Of a DNA stretch of 64,000 nucleotides, positions 8,224-15,951 are shown in pieces; positions within the stretch are counted from its first letter, which is position 1, and each line of letters opens with the position of its first letter. Under the pieces are notes generated by a model. That model saw nothing but the letters and a program-made list of their open reading frames with translations. It was not told the DNA's origin and ran no database searches. Source of the stretch: Flavipsychrobacter sp964461535 (GTDB taxonomy: Bacteria; Bacteroidota; Bacteroidia; Chitinophagales; Chitinophagaceae); assembly GCA_964461535.1 (NCBI GenBank), contig CAYWUY010000002.1, positions 47,014-111,013 of the forward strand, in the 5' to 3' direction. The position numbers and the translations under genes are program-made.

Positions 8224-8988
8224 TTGGCTTATTATGACAATGATGCTGCTGCAAGAGCGGCCATAGCTGAAGAAATACTATTAAAAATAAGTGCAGATAT
8301 TGACAGGGGAACTTCGGTTTCCCTGTTGCATTATGGTGCAAATGAGGATTTATATATCAGGAAGGTAGCTTATTTGGCAGTGGGCAAGAGCTATCAAATA
8401 AATGCCGACAAACTGCTGCAAATAGTAACCTGCCTTAATGAGCTATACACGCATACAGACTGGCGAGTAAGGCAAACTGTGGTAAATGCCGCAGGGGAAA
8501 TAGCTAAATGGGTATTTGAACCTGTACAACACATTTTTGACCATTGTTTGTTTGACCAACACCATAGTGTAAGAAATGCGGTAATTGGCTCAATAAAAAA
8601 GAGTGGAGAGAAAAATCCTATACCAGTGTTAGAATGGGCGAAAAAGTATTTGCACCATCCTGATAAAGAAGTGCGTAGGGAAATATGTCATGGTATAGAG
8701 TTGCGCGGTCGTAAGCATCCGCAAGATATACTGCCGCTATTGCAAACACTAGAGCATGATACTACTAAGCGAGTAAGCAAAACGCTAGTGCATGTGCTTG
8801 GGCAAATAGCCTATAAAAAAGGGTGTTTGGAAACTGTGCTTGAAGACTTATTGAAGTGGGAAAATACAACCTTAGTAGCTGATGCCATTGCTGAAATTAT
8901 TGATGTACATGATAGGTACAAAAACTTTTCGTTTTATACACAAGCGGAGGCAATAGCAATTGTGAAAAAGTATTTTCCTAGATACTAG
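8224..8988 (+). CDS. HEAT-repeat protein (DNA alkylation repair-like scaffold)
   Basis: A 254-residue all-helical protein made of HEAT-like units, for example WRVRQTVVNAAGEIAKWV, HSVRNAVIGSIKKSG and KEVRREICHGIELRG. The pattern resembles the AlkD/DNA-alkylation-repair superfamily, but I cannot identify a catalytic residue, so a binding scaffold is equally possible. The start is TTG at 8224, two bases after the FKBP stop; the GGATAG of the upstream gene end may act as the ribosome-binding site. No in-frame ATG lies near the N terminus. The stop codon is shared, in the palindrome CTAG, with the convergent NlpC/P60 gene. Confidence 0.75.
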   Translation: MAYYDNDAAARAAIAEEILLKISADIDRGTSVSLLHYGANEDLYIRKVAYLAVGKSYQINADKLLQIVTCLNELYTHTDWRVRQTVVNAAGEIAKWVFEPVQHIFDHCLFDQHHSVRNAVIGSIKKSGEKNPIPVLEWAKKYLHHPDKEVRREICHGIELRGRKHPQDILPLLQTLEHDTTKRVSKTLVHVLGQIAYKKGCLETVLEDLLKWENTTLVADAIAEIIDVHDRYKNFSFYTQAEAIAIVKKYFPRY

Positions 8989-9746
8989 CGTTTAACCTTG
9001 CCAGCACCAGCATAGTATTTATGCCAGTATTCTTCGTTAAGATTGCTAATCATGATGCCTTGTGAGGTAGAGGCATGGACAAAATAATTATTCATTAAAT
9101 ACACACCCACATGCGTAATGCGTTTGCTGTGTACTTTAAAGAATATTAAATCGCCCTCGTCAGCTTTGTCTACTTTTTTTATTCTATCACTGTAGTCAAA
9201 CTGCTCGCGTGAGGTGCGAGGTAAATCTATACCAAATACTTTGTTGTACAGTTGCTGAACAAAGCCTGAACAATCTATGCCACTTTTATCGCATCCGCCA
9301 CTGCGATAGCATACACCATACCACTCGTCTATAAACTGGTAAAGTAGCGTGTGCTCTATGTCTTCTTGATTGACATTGAGCATCATAGCGTATTTGTTTT
9401 TTATTTTCTCGGGGTCGGTAAGTGAGAAATAAGGATTATAAGCTACACCATTACCGGCATCTTTATTTTTAAAGTGTTCTTCGTTTGTTTTGGTATTGGT
9501 CTTTTTTTTAGGCGTGTAAGCATATTCGCTTTTGCCAAAGGCATGTCCGCCACTGCTTTTTTCTGGTATGCGGCTCTTGTTTATGGCATCGGATGTGGCA
9601 CTGTTTTTATTGTGCTTATCCATGTATATATCGTCTAAAAAGCGCGGCTGCCTGCTGCGGTGTGCAGTGGCAGGTTTAGCGGTTTTACAAGCAGTGAAGC
9701 AAGTAAAGCCAACATATAAAGCTAAATAGAGATATTTTTTGCTCAT
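8985..9746 (-). CDS. NlpC/P60 family peptidoglycan endopeptidase lipoprotein
   Basis: A 253-residue lipoprotein. The N terminus is a lipoprotein signal ending in CFTAC (lipidated Cys about 20). A low-complexity basic linker follows, then a C-terminal C40 peptidase domain. The catalytic triad is visible: Cys in GIDCSGF, His in ITHVGVY and a second His in YFVHAST. NlpC/P60 enzymes cleave peptide stems of peptidoglycan; the lipid anchor places it in the periplasm on a membrane. The gene is convergent with the HEAT-repeat gene and the stop codons overlap. Function is well supported; the exact bond cleaved is not. Confidence 0.92.
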   Translation of the reverse strand: MSKKYLYLALYVGFTCFTACKTAKPATAHRSRQPRFLDDIYMDKHNKNSATSDAINKSRIPEKSSGGHAFGKSEYAYTPKKKTNTKTNEEHFKNKDAGNGVAYNPYFSLTDPEKIKNKYAMMLNVNQEDIEHTLLYQFIDEWYGVCYRSGGCDKSGIDCSGFVQQLYNKVFGIDLPRTSREQFDYSDRIKKVDKADEGDLIFFKVHSKRITHVGVYLMNNYFVHASTSQGIMISNLNEEYWHKYYAGAGKVKR

Positions 9747-9838
9747 TCGGTGGCAAAATTAATGAATGCCCTATAGCACCCCAAATGCTAGGGACAGAAT
9801 TTACACATATTTCAAAATGGTATTGTTGGCAGTGTGTG

Positions 9839-10270
9839 TTAAAGATAGGTTTCTAGTTTTATGTGTAGTGTTATGTCTTTTTCGCCAACAGAAAATTTAC
9901 ATTGCTTGAAGGTAGGTGCGGATACTACGGGTCTAATATTATTAGAAAAGGCAAATGGTTCAGTGGGTATGCCTACCCAGTTTTTATCAATTTTTTTATT
10001 GCCATTAATGTCTTGGTAAATGGCAATTGCATACTCGCCCGGAGGTAATTGAGGCGACGTAAATACAGGGTTAGTACCTTGCGCAATAGTCCATTTTTTG
10101 AAAGCATCATGTGGTTTTGCCCAAGTTGTAGCCGTGTTGTAAAGGGCTATGTATATAGTTCCTTTTTTAGATGCATTATCTACATGTATGTGGAGCTTTT
10201 GAGCTATAGCCGTATGTGAGAAAAATACTGTGCCAGTAAAAATGCTAAAGAATGCCAGAAAGTTGTTCAT
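9839..10270 (-). CDS. DUF2141 domain protein, exported
   Basis: A 143-residue secreted protein with a signal peptide ending at AIAQ (about residue 24) and a DUF2141 beta-sandwich. The family signature is visible as PPGEYAIAIYQDINGNKKID followed by GIPTEPFAFSNN. DUF2141 proteins are common in Bacteroidota and Proteobacteria and their role is unknown. The DxNGNxxxD motif looks like a calcium-type loop; that is my inference. It follows the HxlR regulator by about 10 bp on the same strand and is probably co-transcribed. Confidence 0.88.
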   Translation of the reverse strand: MNNFLAFFSIFTGTVFFSHTAIAQKLHIHVDNASKKGTIYIALYNTATTWAKPHDAFKKWTIAQGTNPVFTSPQLPPGEYAIAIYQDINGNKKIDKNWVGIPTEPFAFSNNIRPVVSAPTFKQCKFSVGEKDITLHIKLETYL

Positions 10271-10279
10271 GAATAGTAG

Positions 10280-10597
10280 TTATAAGTCTGAAATTTGCTC
10301 CAGATCTTTAAAAATGGGTATTAGTGCTTGCCCTTTATTAGATAAATGATAAGAAATGTGAAGTGGTTTTTCGCTAAGGATAACTTTTATCAGTAAGCCA
10401 TTTTCTTCCAGTTCGGTAAGGGCAGTAGACAGAGATTGTTTATTGGCATCGGGTAAGTCGCGTAATAGTTGGTTAAATCTTACCGGGCTGATGGTTGCTA
10501 ATCGGAAAATTTCAGGCTTCCATTTGCCGGATAGCATTTTTAATAAGCCTTGAGCCGGGCAGTTATTGTTATCGTTTTGTTTATTTTCGGTGGTCAT
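10280..10597 (-). CDS. HxlR-family winged-helix regulator
   Basis: A 105-residue MarR/HxlR-type regulator. It has the HxlR hallmarks: an N-terminal Cys (C13 in NNCPAQGLL), GKWKPEIFRL, the recognition region RFNQLLRDLPDANKQSLS, and the wing ending in YHLSNKGQAL. Some HxlR proteins (for example HypR and YodB of Bacillus) sense oxidants or quinones through an N-terminal cysteine; Cys13 is in the right place. It is divergent from a DsbA-like thiol protein, with a palindrome between them, so it probably controls that gene and itself, together with the DUF2141 gene downstream. Confidence 0.92.
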   Translation of the reverse strand: MTTENKQNDNNNCPAQGLLKMLSGKWKPEIFRLATISPVRFNQLLRDLPDANKQSLSTALTELEENGLLIKVILSEKPLHISYHLSNKGQALIPIFKDLEQISDL

Positions 10598-10637
10598 ATT
10601 TTTCTGACTTATTGTTCAATTAGCTCGCCAGCCTGAA

Positions 10638-10657
10638 TTTTGTACTAAAATACAAAA
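10638..10657. promoter_or_regulatory. Candidate HxlR operator palindrome
   Basis: An inverted repeat TTTTGTA-N6-TACAAAA with perfect 7-bp arms in the 96-bp space between the divergent HxlR and DsbA-like genes. Its position and size suit a dimeric winged-helix regulator. That it is bound by this HxlR protein is an inference. Confidence 0.5.
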
Positions 10658-10693
10658 CTAGCGCAAGTGCTGCGTATAAATGCAGATATAAAC

Positions 10694-11689
10694 ATGGTAG
10701 TAAAGTGTAAAATGTTTTTGCTGATGCTTATCTGTTTGGGCAGTTTCACTTGTTGTGCTCAAAAGAAAAGTAAAAAGATGGAAGAGAATACAGGGATGCT
10801 GTGCGATACTGCAACAGGGGTGTGTGGGGTGCCCGGCACTGCCACTGCGGCAGATATGTCAGGAAGTTTGAATAAGGGGCAACATGAAGTGCAAATAGTG
10901 TATTATACCGACCCTATTTGCTCATCGTGCTGGGGTATAGAGCCTATGCTGAGGAAACTAAAGCTAGAGTATGGGCATGTAGTGGATATACACTACAAGA
11001 TGGGTGGGTTGCTGCCTTCGTGGAATGGTTTTAATGGTGGGGGTATAACCAAACCTAGCGATGTGGCAGGGCATTGGGATGAAGTGAGTCATCATTATGA
11101 AATGCCTATAGATGGAGATGTGTGGTTGACTGACCCATTGCCATCATCTTACCCGCCATCGATAGCCTATATAGCTGCTGAATTGCAGGATGAGGAAAAG
11201 GCGCATCTTTTTCTTAGGAGAATACGCGAGATGGTGTTTTTAGAGAAAAAGAATATTACAAAATGGGAGCATATACTTGCGGCTGCTACTAGTTGTGGTT
11301 TGGATGGTGCAAGGCTACAAAGTGATATGAATGGTAAAGCTCAGGTAATATTTGAACAAGAATTGAAACAAGGCAGAGAAATGGGGGTGAGGGGATTTCC
11401 TACTTTATTTATTGCAGGTAAGGATGGTGCACAAACCATATATGGCTTTAGGCCATATGCACAGTTTGAGGCTGCACTATTGAAGGTGAATCCTAAGGCA
11501 GTAAAACAAAATTATGACCATTCGGCTAAAGGAGTATTTAAGTATTATAAGAGTTATACACTTAAGGAGTTTATGACGCTAACAGAACTAGAATCGGCTG
11601 CTGCCAAAGCTGCATTAGCACAATTAGAACAGGAAGGATATGTAAGCAGATATGATACCAAAAATGGTAGCATATGGACTAAGATGTAA
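10694..11689 (+). CDS. DsbA/FrnE-like thiol oxidoreductase, exported
   Basis: A 331-residue protein of the DsbA/2-hydroxychromene isomerase-like group, close in type to FrnE. After a hydrophobic signal (MFLLMLICLGSFTCCAQ) and a Lys-rich linker, the thioredoxin fold begins at VQIVYYTDPICSSCWGIEP with active-site CSSC. The helical insertion follows, then the GVRGFPTLFIAG cis-Pro segment, and finally a winged-helix-like tail (LAQLEQEGYVSRYD). I start at ATG 10694 because the upstream GTG gives only a poor extension; ATG 10712 is also possible. The CC at the signal end may be a weak lipobox. It probably oxidises or isomerises thiols outside the cytoplasm, controlled by the divergent HxlR gene. 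Confidence 0.85.
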   Translation: MVVKCKMFLLMLICLGSFTCCAQKKSKKMEENTGMLCDTATGVCGVPGTATAADMSGSLNKGQHEVQIVYYTDPICSSCWGIEPMLRKLKLEYGHVVDIHYKMGGLLPSWNGFNGGGITKPSDVAGHWDEVSHHYEMPIDGDVWLTDPLPSSYPPSIAYIAAELQDEEKAHLFLRRIREMVFLEKKNITKWEHILAAATSCGLDGARLQSDMNGKAQVIFEQELKQGREMGVRGFPTLFIAGKDGAQTIYGFRPYAQFEAALLKVNPKAVKQNYDHSAKGVFKYYKSYTLKEFMTLTELESAAAKAALAQLEQEGYVSRYDTKNGSIWTKM

Positions 11690-11733
11690 ATTATGTTTTT
11701 CTTCAGTATTGAAGAAGTGTTGTGAGTACACGG

Positions 11734-11761
11734 GCTGAATCTGAAAATGATTCAGCTTTTT
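11734..11761. terminator. Convergent terminator
   Basis: Hairpin GCTGAATC / GATTCAGC with a 7-base loop, followed on the plus strand by a T run. It ends the DsbA-like gene and lies just before the end of the DUF1634 gene. Confidence 0.8.
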
Positions 11762-11763
11762 GT

Positions 11764-12156
11764 TTATCCTAGCCCGCCGGAAACACTTACAACTATAATG
11801 CCTAAAACAATGAGGGTAATAATAATGTATAGCTTGTCTTTTTCTAATATGAAGCCGATGAGTGAGAATATTACTCTTAATATAGGTGTGGCAAAAAGTA
11901 CTAGTATGCCTATAAGTATTAGTACTTGCATATTTCCTGCCGCTAAGTTGCTGCTGATGCCATGTAGTACGCTAGGTAGTGATTCTTCAATTCGGGAATA
12001 TTTAGGATAGTTTACCGGTTCGTTGCCATGTTCTATAAGATATAGTATGCCACCTAAAGCTGTAATGCTAAGCGCACTCCATACGCCCCAGCGTAGTAAT
12101 GTGCCTATTACTACTTGTAAGTCTTTATCTTTTATGGTTGATTGATTTGTTTGCAT
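11764..12156 (-). CDS. DUF1634 membrane protein
   Basis: A 130-residue membrane protein with three helices: GVWSALSITALGGILYLI, VLILIGILVLFATPILRVI and LYIIITLIVLGIIVVSVSGG. This is the DUF1634 layout. The start is ATG 12156 (MQTNQSTIKD), 22 bp after the stop of the TauE gene; the longer reading overlaps that gene. DUF1634 proteins are regularly found beside TauE/SafE permeases, as here, so they may be accessory subunits of the transporter. The role has not been shown. Confidence 0.88.
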   Translation of the reverse strand: MQTNQSTIKDKDLQVVIGTLLRWGVWSALSITALGGILYLIEHGNEPVNYPKYSRIEESLPSVLHGISSNLAAGNMQVLILIGILVLFATPILRVIFSLIGFILEKDKLYIIITLIVLGIIVVSVSGGLG

Positions 12157-12178
12157 TGTTAGGTTTTGGTAGGATGAA

Positions 12179-13012
12179 TTATATTTTGCCGGTAATGCCA
12201 TTATAAATCATTTGTAGGGCCAGATAGGCAATGATTATAGCAAAGAACTTTCTTAGTTTTTCAGGTGATGTTTTTATAAGCACACGCGCACCGGTGAGCG
12301 CGCCAAGTAGAACGCCTATCATTACCGGCATACATATGCCGGGCTGTATATAGCCGCGCTGAAGATATACTACTGCACTAGCTGTAGCCGTTACGCCCAT
12401 CATAAAGTTGCTGGTGGTGGTAGATACTTTGAAAGGTATGCGCATTATATTATCCATAGCTAGCACTTTAATAGCACCCGAGCCTATGCCCAATAATGCT
12501 GATAAAATGCCCGCCAACAACATCATGAAAAAGCCCCCAATAACATGGTGTGTGCCATAACTTACGGGCCCATCAGGGCTAGGGTAGCTGCCGTATAGTT
12601 TTAGTTTAGTGGCTAGCGGACTAGATTCTTTTAATATGTGTACTGTCTTTTTTAGCAGTGCGTTGATGGCCGAAAAAATAAGCACTGCACCAAAAATAAT
12701 AGCTATAAGCCTTGTGGGGGCAATGGTAGCAAGTAGTGCACCTATAACTGCCCCTATGGTAGTGGCAATTTCTAAAAACATGCCTATACGCATATTGGTT
12801 ATGCCTTCTTTGACATAAGCTGCTGCCGAACCTGATGAAGTGGCAATAACAGATACCAGCGCAGCGCCTATGGCATAGTGAATGTCTACCCCTAAAAAAG
12901 AGCTAAGCAGAGGGATAATGATAACACCCCCGCCCAGACCTGTGAGCGAACCCACTAGCCCCGCCGAAAAAGCACCAGCAAATAGTATGAGTGTAAATGT
13001 AAGTATGGTCAT
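12179..13012 (-). CDS. TauE/SafE family sulfite/organosulfur permease
   Basis: A 277-residue polytopic inner-membrane protein of the TauE/SafE (DUF81) family. It has the two pseudo-repeats typical of the family: LVGSLTGLGGGVIIIPLL near the N terminus and GILSALLGIGSGAIKVL in the second half, with about eight hydrophobic segments. Relatives export sulfite, sulfoacetate or related anions, but the substrate cannot be inferred here. It forms a two-gene unit with DUF1634. Confidence 0.93.
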   Translation of the reverse strand: MTILTFTLILFAGAFSAGLVGSLTGLGGGVIIIPLLSSFLGVDIHYAIGAALVSVIATSSGSAAAYVKEGITNMRIGMFLEIATTIGAVIGALLATIAPTRLIAIIFGAVLIFSAINALLKKTVHILKESSPLATKLKLYGSYPSPDGPVSYGTHHVIGGFFMMLLAGILSALLGIGSGAIKVLAMDNIMRIPFKVSTTTSNFMMGVTATASAVVYLQRGYIQPGICMPVMIGVLLGALTGARVLIKTSPEKLRKFFAIIIAYLALQMIYNGITGKI

Positions 13013-13072
13013 TTGGGTGATTGATTATGATTTTGTTTGATAGCTTAGTTCTTATAAGAGTTAATCTTTATG

Positions 13073-15508
13073 TCACTTTAATCTCTTTATACTGTTTTCG
13101 TCAAGTTCTGCAAGTTCTATTTTTATTTTTTTCGCTAATTCCACTCGAATAGTATGAATCTGTTGCCTAGGATTTTCTCCAAAATCATTGCTAAGTCCTT
13201 TTTCCCCTCCAATACTAAAATTGGAACCATATATATATCGTATAATTTCCTTTTCGCTTGTTATTCCTGATTGTATAAGAGATATAACGGTTTTTCTATC
13301 ACTTTCTTTTGAGTTAAGTTTACCAGAAAATGGTATGAGATTTCTGTTGTATTTTTGATTTTTTTTTTGTTTTTTATCATTAAATATTTTATCTCCAATC
13401 AAACGTATATTATTGAAGACGTTATCAATGAATTGTTTTCTTTCGTTAATCCCTGATGAAAAAAATTTATCACGTGTTTTGCTTAGATAATCTAGATCGT
13501 ACTGATCATAATAAAGTGATTTTGCTATAGTTTCTTTAAGTTGATTGTCTATTGATTTTTTCTCGTTCAATATGAATTTGTGGATTTCTCCAAAATATTT
13601 ACTAATAACATTTTTATTTGTTCTTTTCTCATAATTTATGAGATGTAAAACTTGGATATAATTTGGGTATTTACCCAGATTGTATTTTTCAAGGAAATCT
13701 ATTTTGGATTTTTCGTAATCAACTTGGTATATTTTCTCGTTTAACACAAGTTTTTTTATTTCTTCCAACGATTTTTTTTGAATTATTCCCTCATTGTCTG
13801 TTATGTTTATATTGTTATCACTATAAACAACTTTCTTTTTACTGTTTTTTTCTTCAACATTACCATTTAAATCAAATGTGTATTTTTCAAAACTTGAAAC
13901 ATTGATTTTCTCATTATGATTAAATTGAAATTGTTTTTCTCCTAGTGATTCATACCCAATGTTGATTAGTTCAAGTATTAGAGTATTTTTAAAGTTGATT
14001 GTATAGTACTTAGTATCTTCTTTTGTATGTTTATATATCCACTCTTTAATAGTATCTTTTGCAATTTCCATTAATTCATTTAAAACTATATCGCTAATTT
14101 CTTTGTATTTTTTTACATTTTTTGCATAGTCTGCTACATACTTTATGATATCTAAAAAAGAATGATATTCATTTTTGTTGTTGAAAAGTTTAACTATTTT
14201 TGTTACATCAACACCATTTGTAATTAGGGTTAGTTCTCTTGTGAAATTGTCTTCTTTCATAGATGTAATTGAAAATTCGAAGTGACATCCTATGCAGACT
14301 TTTGAAGCAGTGGCATTTATGCAATTGCATTCAGGGCAAACCTTATAAGGCGTCTTTTTTGATTGTGGTTTATCTGGGTTAAGGAAGATGTTTTTCCAAT
14401 CTCGATCTTCACACCAGTCCCCATGTTCTAAAGCGTTTCCTCCTAAATCTAGTATTAGAAAATTTTCTTTAATTGTACCATTTGTTTTTTGATGCGGTCT
14501 AGCTCCTCTACCGCATTTTTGTAGCCAATTTGTTAAAGACTTTGTTGCTGAATTAACAATTACTGTTTCTATTGAAGGTTCATCAAAACCTGTTGTGGCA
14601 ATTTGAGCATTACAAAGAATTGCATTTGGTGTGTTTTTTAGCCATTTGAAACATTCATTTCGGTAATCATCATTGTCATTTGCATCTAAATGCCTAGCAT
14701 TCAACCCCGCGTTAATCATGGCTTCTGTAACAAGTTTGCTGTGTTTAATATTTGAGTTAAAACAAATAGCTTTCTGGTGATTATTAGAAGCGTATTTGAG
14801 ATATGCATTTATTGTATTTGTAATTTGCATAGGATTACTGAATACACTTGCCATGTATTCCTCATCAAAATCATCTCCTTTGACTCTTAGGGTATTTCGG
14901 TCAATTTTTGACAAAGAGTAAGTTATATTTTGAACAAGCCCTCTATTATTATTTTTTTTGTTTAATTCTATTAAGTTGGAGATTTTTGTGCCGACTATAA
15001 TATCTTCATAATAGTTCTTTAATGGATCTTTTTTTGTAGCTGCTATTGGAGTTGCAGTAAAACCAATAATTTTTGAAGTTTCAAATTTTGGAAATATTTT
15101 TTTGAAATTACTTATATGAGCCTCGTCTATTATTACAAGGTCAACGTTTTTCATTAGCAACATTACATTAGATTTTTTTATGCGATTTTCTAAAGTATTT
15201 ATCATCGCAACATATATTCTGCTTTTTTCTACATTTTTTTTGTCGGAAGTAATTTTTTCAACTACCTTCCTGTGCCATTTCCACATTGTAGATTCAGTTT
15301 GCTTTAATAATTCTTTTCTGTGAACAAGTATTAATACGCTTTTGTATGTTTTTTTTATATATTCATTTGTTATATGAGAAAATATTACAGTTTTTCCACC
15401 ACCAGTTGATAATTGTACAAGTATATTTTTTTTCCTTTCTAACGATAATAATATATCCTTAATTAGCTTTTCTTGATATAGGTCTAGTTTTAGTTCCATT
15501 GTTTTCAA
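13073..15508 (-). CDS. Phage/mobile-element-type DEAH helicase with zinc ribbon, orphan
   Basis: An 811-residue superfamily 2 helicase. The motifs are LDLYQEKLI (Q-like), STGGGKT (34-40), DEAH (128-131), TATP (151-154) and QKCGRGARP (about 330-338). LILDLGGNALEHG and a four-Cys zinc ribbon (C391, C394, C405, C408) follow. This order (GRGxRP, LDxGGNxxxHG, zinc ribbon) is typical of helicases from prophages and integrative elements. The C-terminal 400 residues, rich in Lys, Asn and Ile, match nothing I know. The gene is much more AT-rich than its neighbours (14 G/C of 60 in 14101-14160). It lies next to tRNA-Gln with no other phage gene. It is probably a transferred remnant or a solitary defence or replication gene. 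Confidence 0.85.
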   Translation of the reverse strand: MKTMELKLDLYQEKLIKDILLSLERKKNILVQLSTGGGKTVIFSHITNEYIKKTYKSVLILVHRKELLKQTESTMWKWHRKVVEKITSDKKNVEKSRIYVAMINTLENRIKKSNVMLLMKNVDLVIIDEAHISNFKKIFPKFETSKIIGFTATPIAATKKDPLKNYYEDIIVGTKISNLIELNKKNNNRGLVQNITYSLSKIDRNTLRVKGDDFDEEYMASVFSNPMQITNTINAYLKYASNNHQKAICFNSNIKHSKLVTEAMINAGLNARHLDANDNDDYRNECFKWLKNTPNAILCNAQIATTGFDEPSIETVIVNSATKSLTNWLQKCGRGARPHQKTNGTIKENFLILDLGGNALEHGDWCEDRDWKNIFLNPDKPQSKKTPYKVCPECNCINATASKVCIGCHFEFSITSMKEDNFTRELTLITNGVDVTKIVKLFNNKNEYHSFLDIIKYVADYAKNVKKYKEISDIVLNELMEIAKDTIKEWIYKHTKEDTKYYTINFKNTLILELINIGYESLGEKQFQFNHNEKINVSSFEKYTFDLNGNVEEKNSKKKVVYSDNNINITDNEGIIQKKSLEEIKKLVLNEKIYQVDYEKSKIDFLEKYNLGKYPNYIQVLHLINYEKRTNKNVISKYFGEIHKFILNEKKSIDNQLKETIAKSLYYDQYDLDYLSKTRDKFFSSGINERKQFIDNVFNNIRLIGDKIFNDKKQKKNQKYNRNLIPFSGKLNSKESDRKTVISLIQSGITSEKEIIRYIYGSNFSIGGEKGLSNDFGENPRQQIHTIRVELAKKIKIELAELDENSIKRLK

Positions 15509-15644
15509 AAAATTATGTCTGCAAATTTTTGAATTATTTTACATCCGTATAAATGAAAAGGATTTTTTGATAGTTCTGCAGTTTGTTTGTAAAAATATAT
15601 GACAGTGTGAGCTTGGAAGGATATAAAAATACTATTATAAAATC

Positions 15645-15669
15645 AAAAGCCCCGCAATGCGGGGCTTTT
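15645..15669. terminator. Terminator downstream of tRNA-Gln
   Basis: A GC-rich hairpin with arms AAAAGCCCCGCA / TGCGGGGCTTTT, immediately 3' of the tRNA on the minus strand. It ends in T-rich sequence and would terminate the tRNA transcript. Confidence 0.85.
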
Positions 15670-15670
15670 G

Positions 15671-15742
15671 TAGTTCGACCTGGATTCGAACCAGGACAAA
15701 CAGAACCAAAATCTGTTGTGCTACCGTTACACCATCGAACTA
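15671..15742 (-). tRNA. tRNA-Gln (UUG)
   Basis: Read on the minus strand, the acceptor arms TAGTTCG / CGAACTA pair perfectly. The anticodon stem is ACAGA/TCTGT around the 7-base loop TTTTGGT, giving anticodon UUG, and the T loop GGTTCGAATCC is present. The length is 72 nt and CCA is not encoded. Confidence 0.97.
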
Positions 15743-15761
15743 TCCTGGTGTTTTGGGATTG

Positions 15762-15790
15762 CAAAGATAGGTATAGTTTTTAAATTCCAA
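15762..15790 (-). promoter_or_regulatory. Promoter of tRNA-Gln
   Basis: On the minus strand, TTG (15790-15788), an 18-bp spacer and TATCTTTG (15769-15762) give a full match to the Bacteroidota TTG / TAnnTTTG promoter. The box ends 19 bp before the tRNA. Confidence 0.65.
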
Positions 15791-15951
15791 CACTTTTGCT
15801 AAAAATTTTTCAGATATTTTTTGAAAAAATAAGTCTCAGTTCTAATGAGATGTATTTCTAAGTATGCTGTGTTAAAATGTTGCCAATCACCCACAATGGG
15901 GTAAAGCTATGTAGAAGGGCGTAGCTAGTTTTGATATTGTAATCTACTTAA
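15791..15951. other. Intergenic region without a recognised feature
   Basis: AT-rich sequence between the tRNA promoter and the receptor gene. I find no open frame or clear hairpin in it. With the tRNA and its terminator it fills the stretch between the helicase and the receptor. Confidence 0.6.

Noticed and set aside
13073..15508. Restriction-modification or multi-gene defence system
   Set aside because: The helicase has no nuclease, methylase or other partner beside it; the next genes are TauE and a tRNA.
13013..15671. Integrated element with tRNA-Gln as attachment site
   Set aside because: I looked for a second copy of the tRNA 3' end on the far side of the helicase (near 13020-13072) and saw none. 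There is also no integrase, so only an old or incomplete insertion remains possible.
15534..15783. Short frames over the tRNA-Gln region
   Set aside because: They are read through the tRNA and its terminator hairpin.
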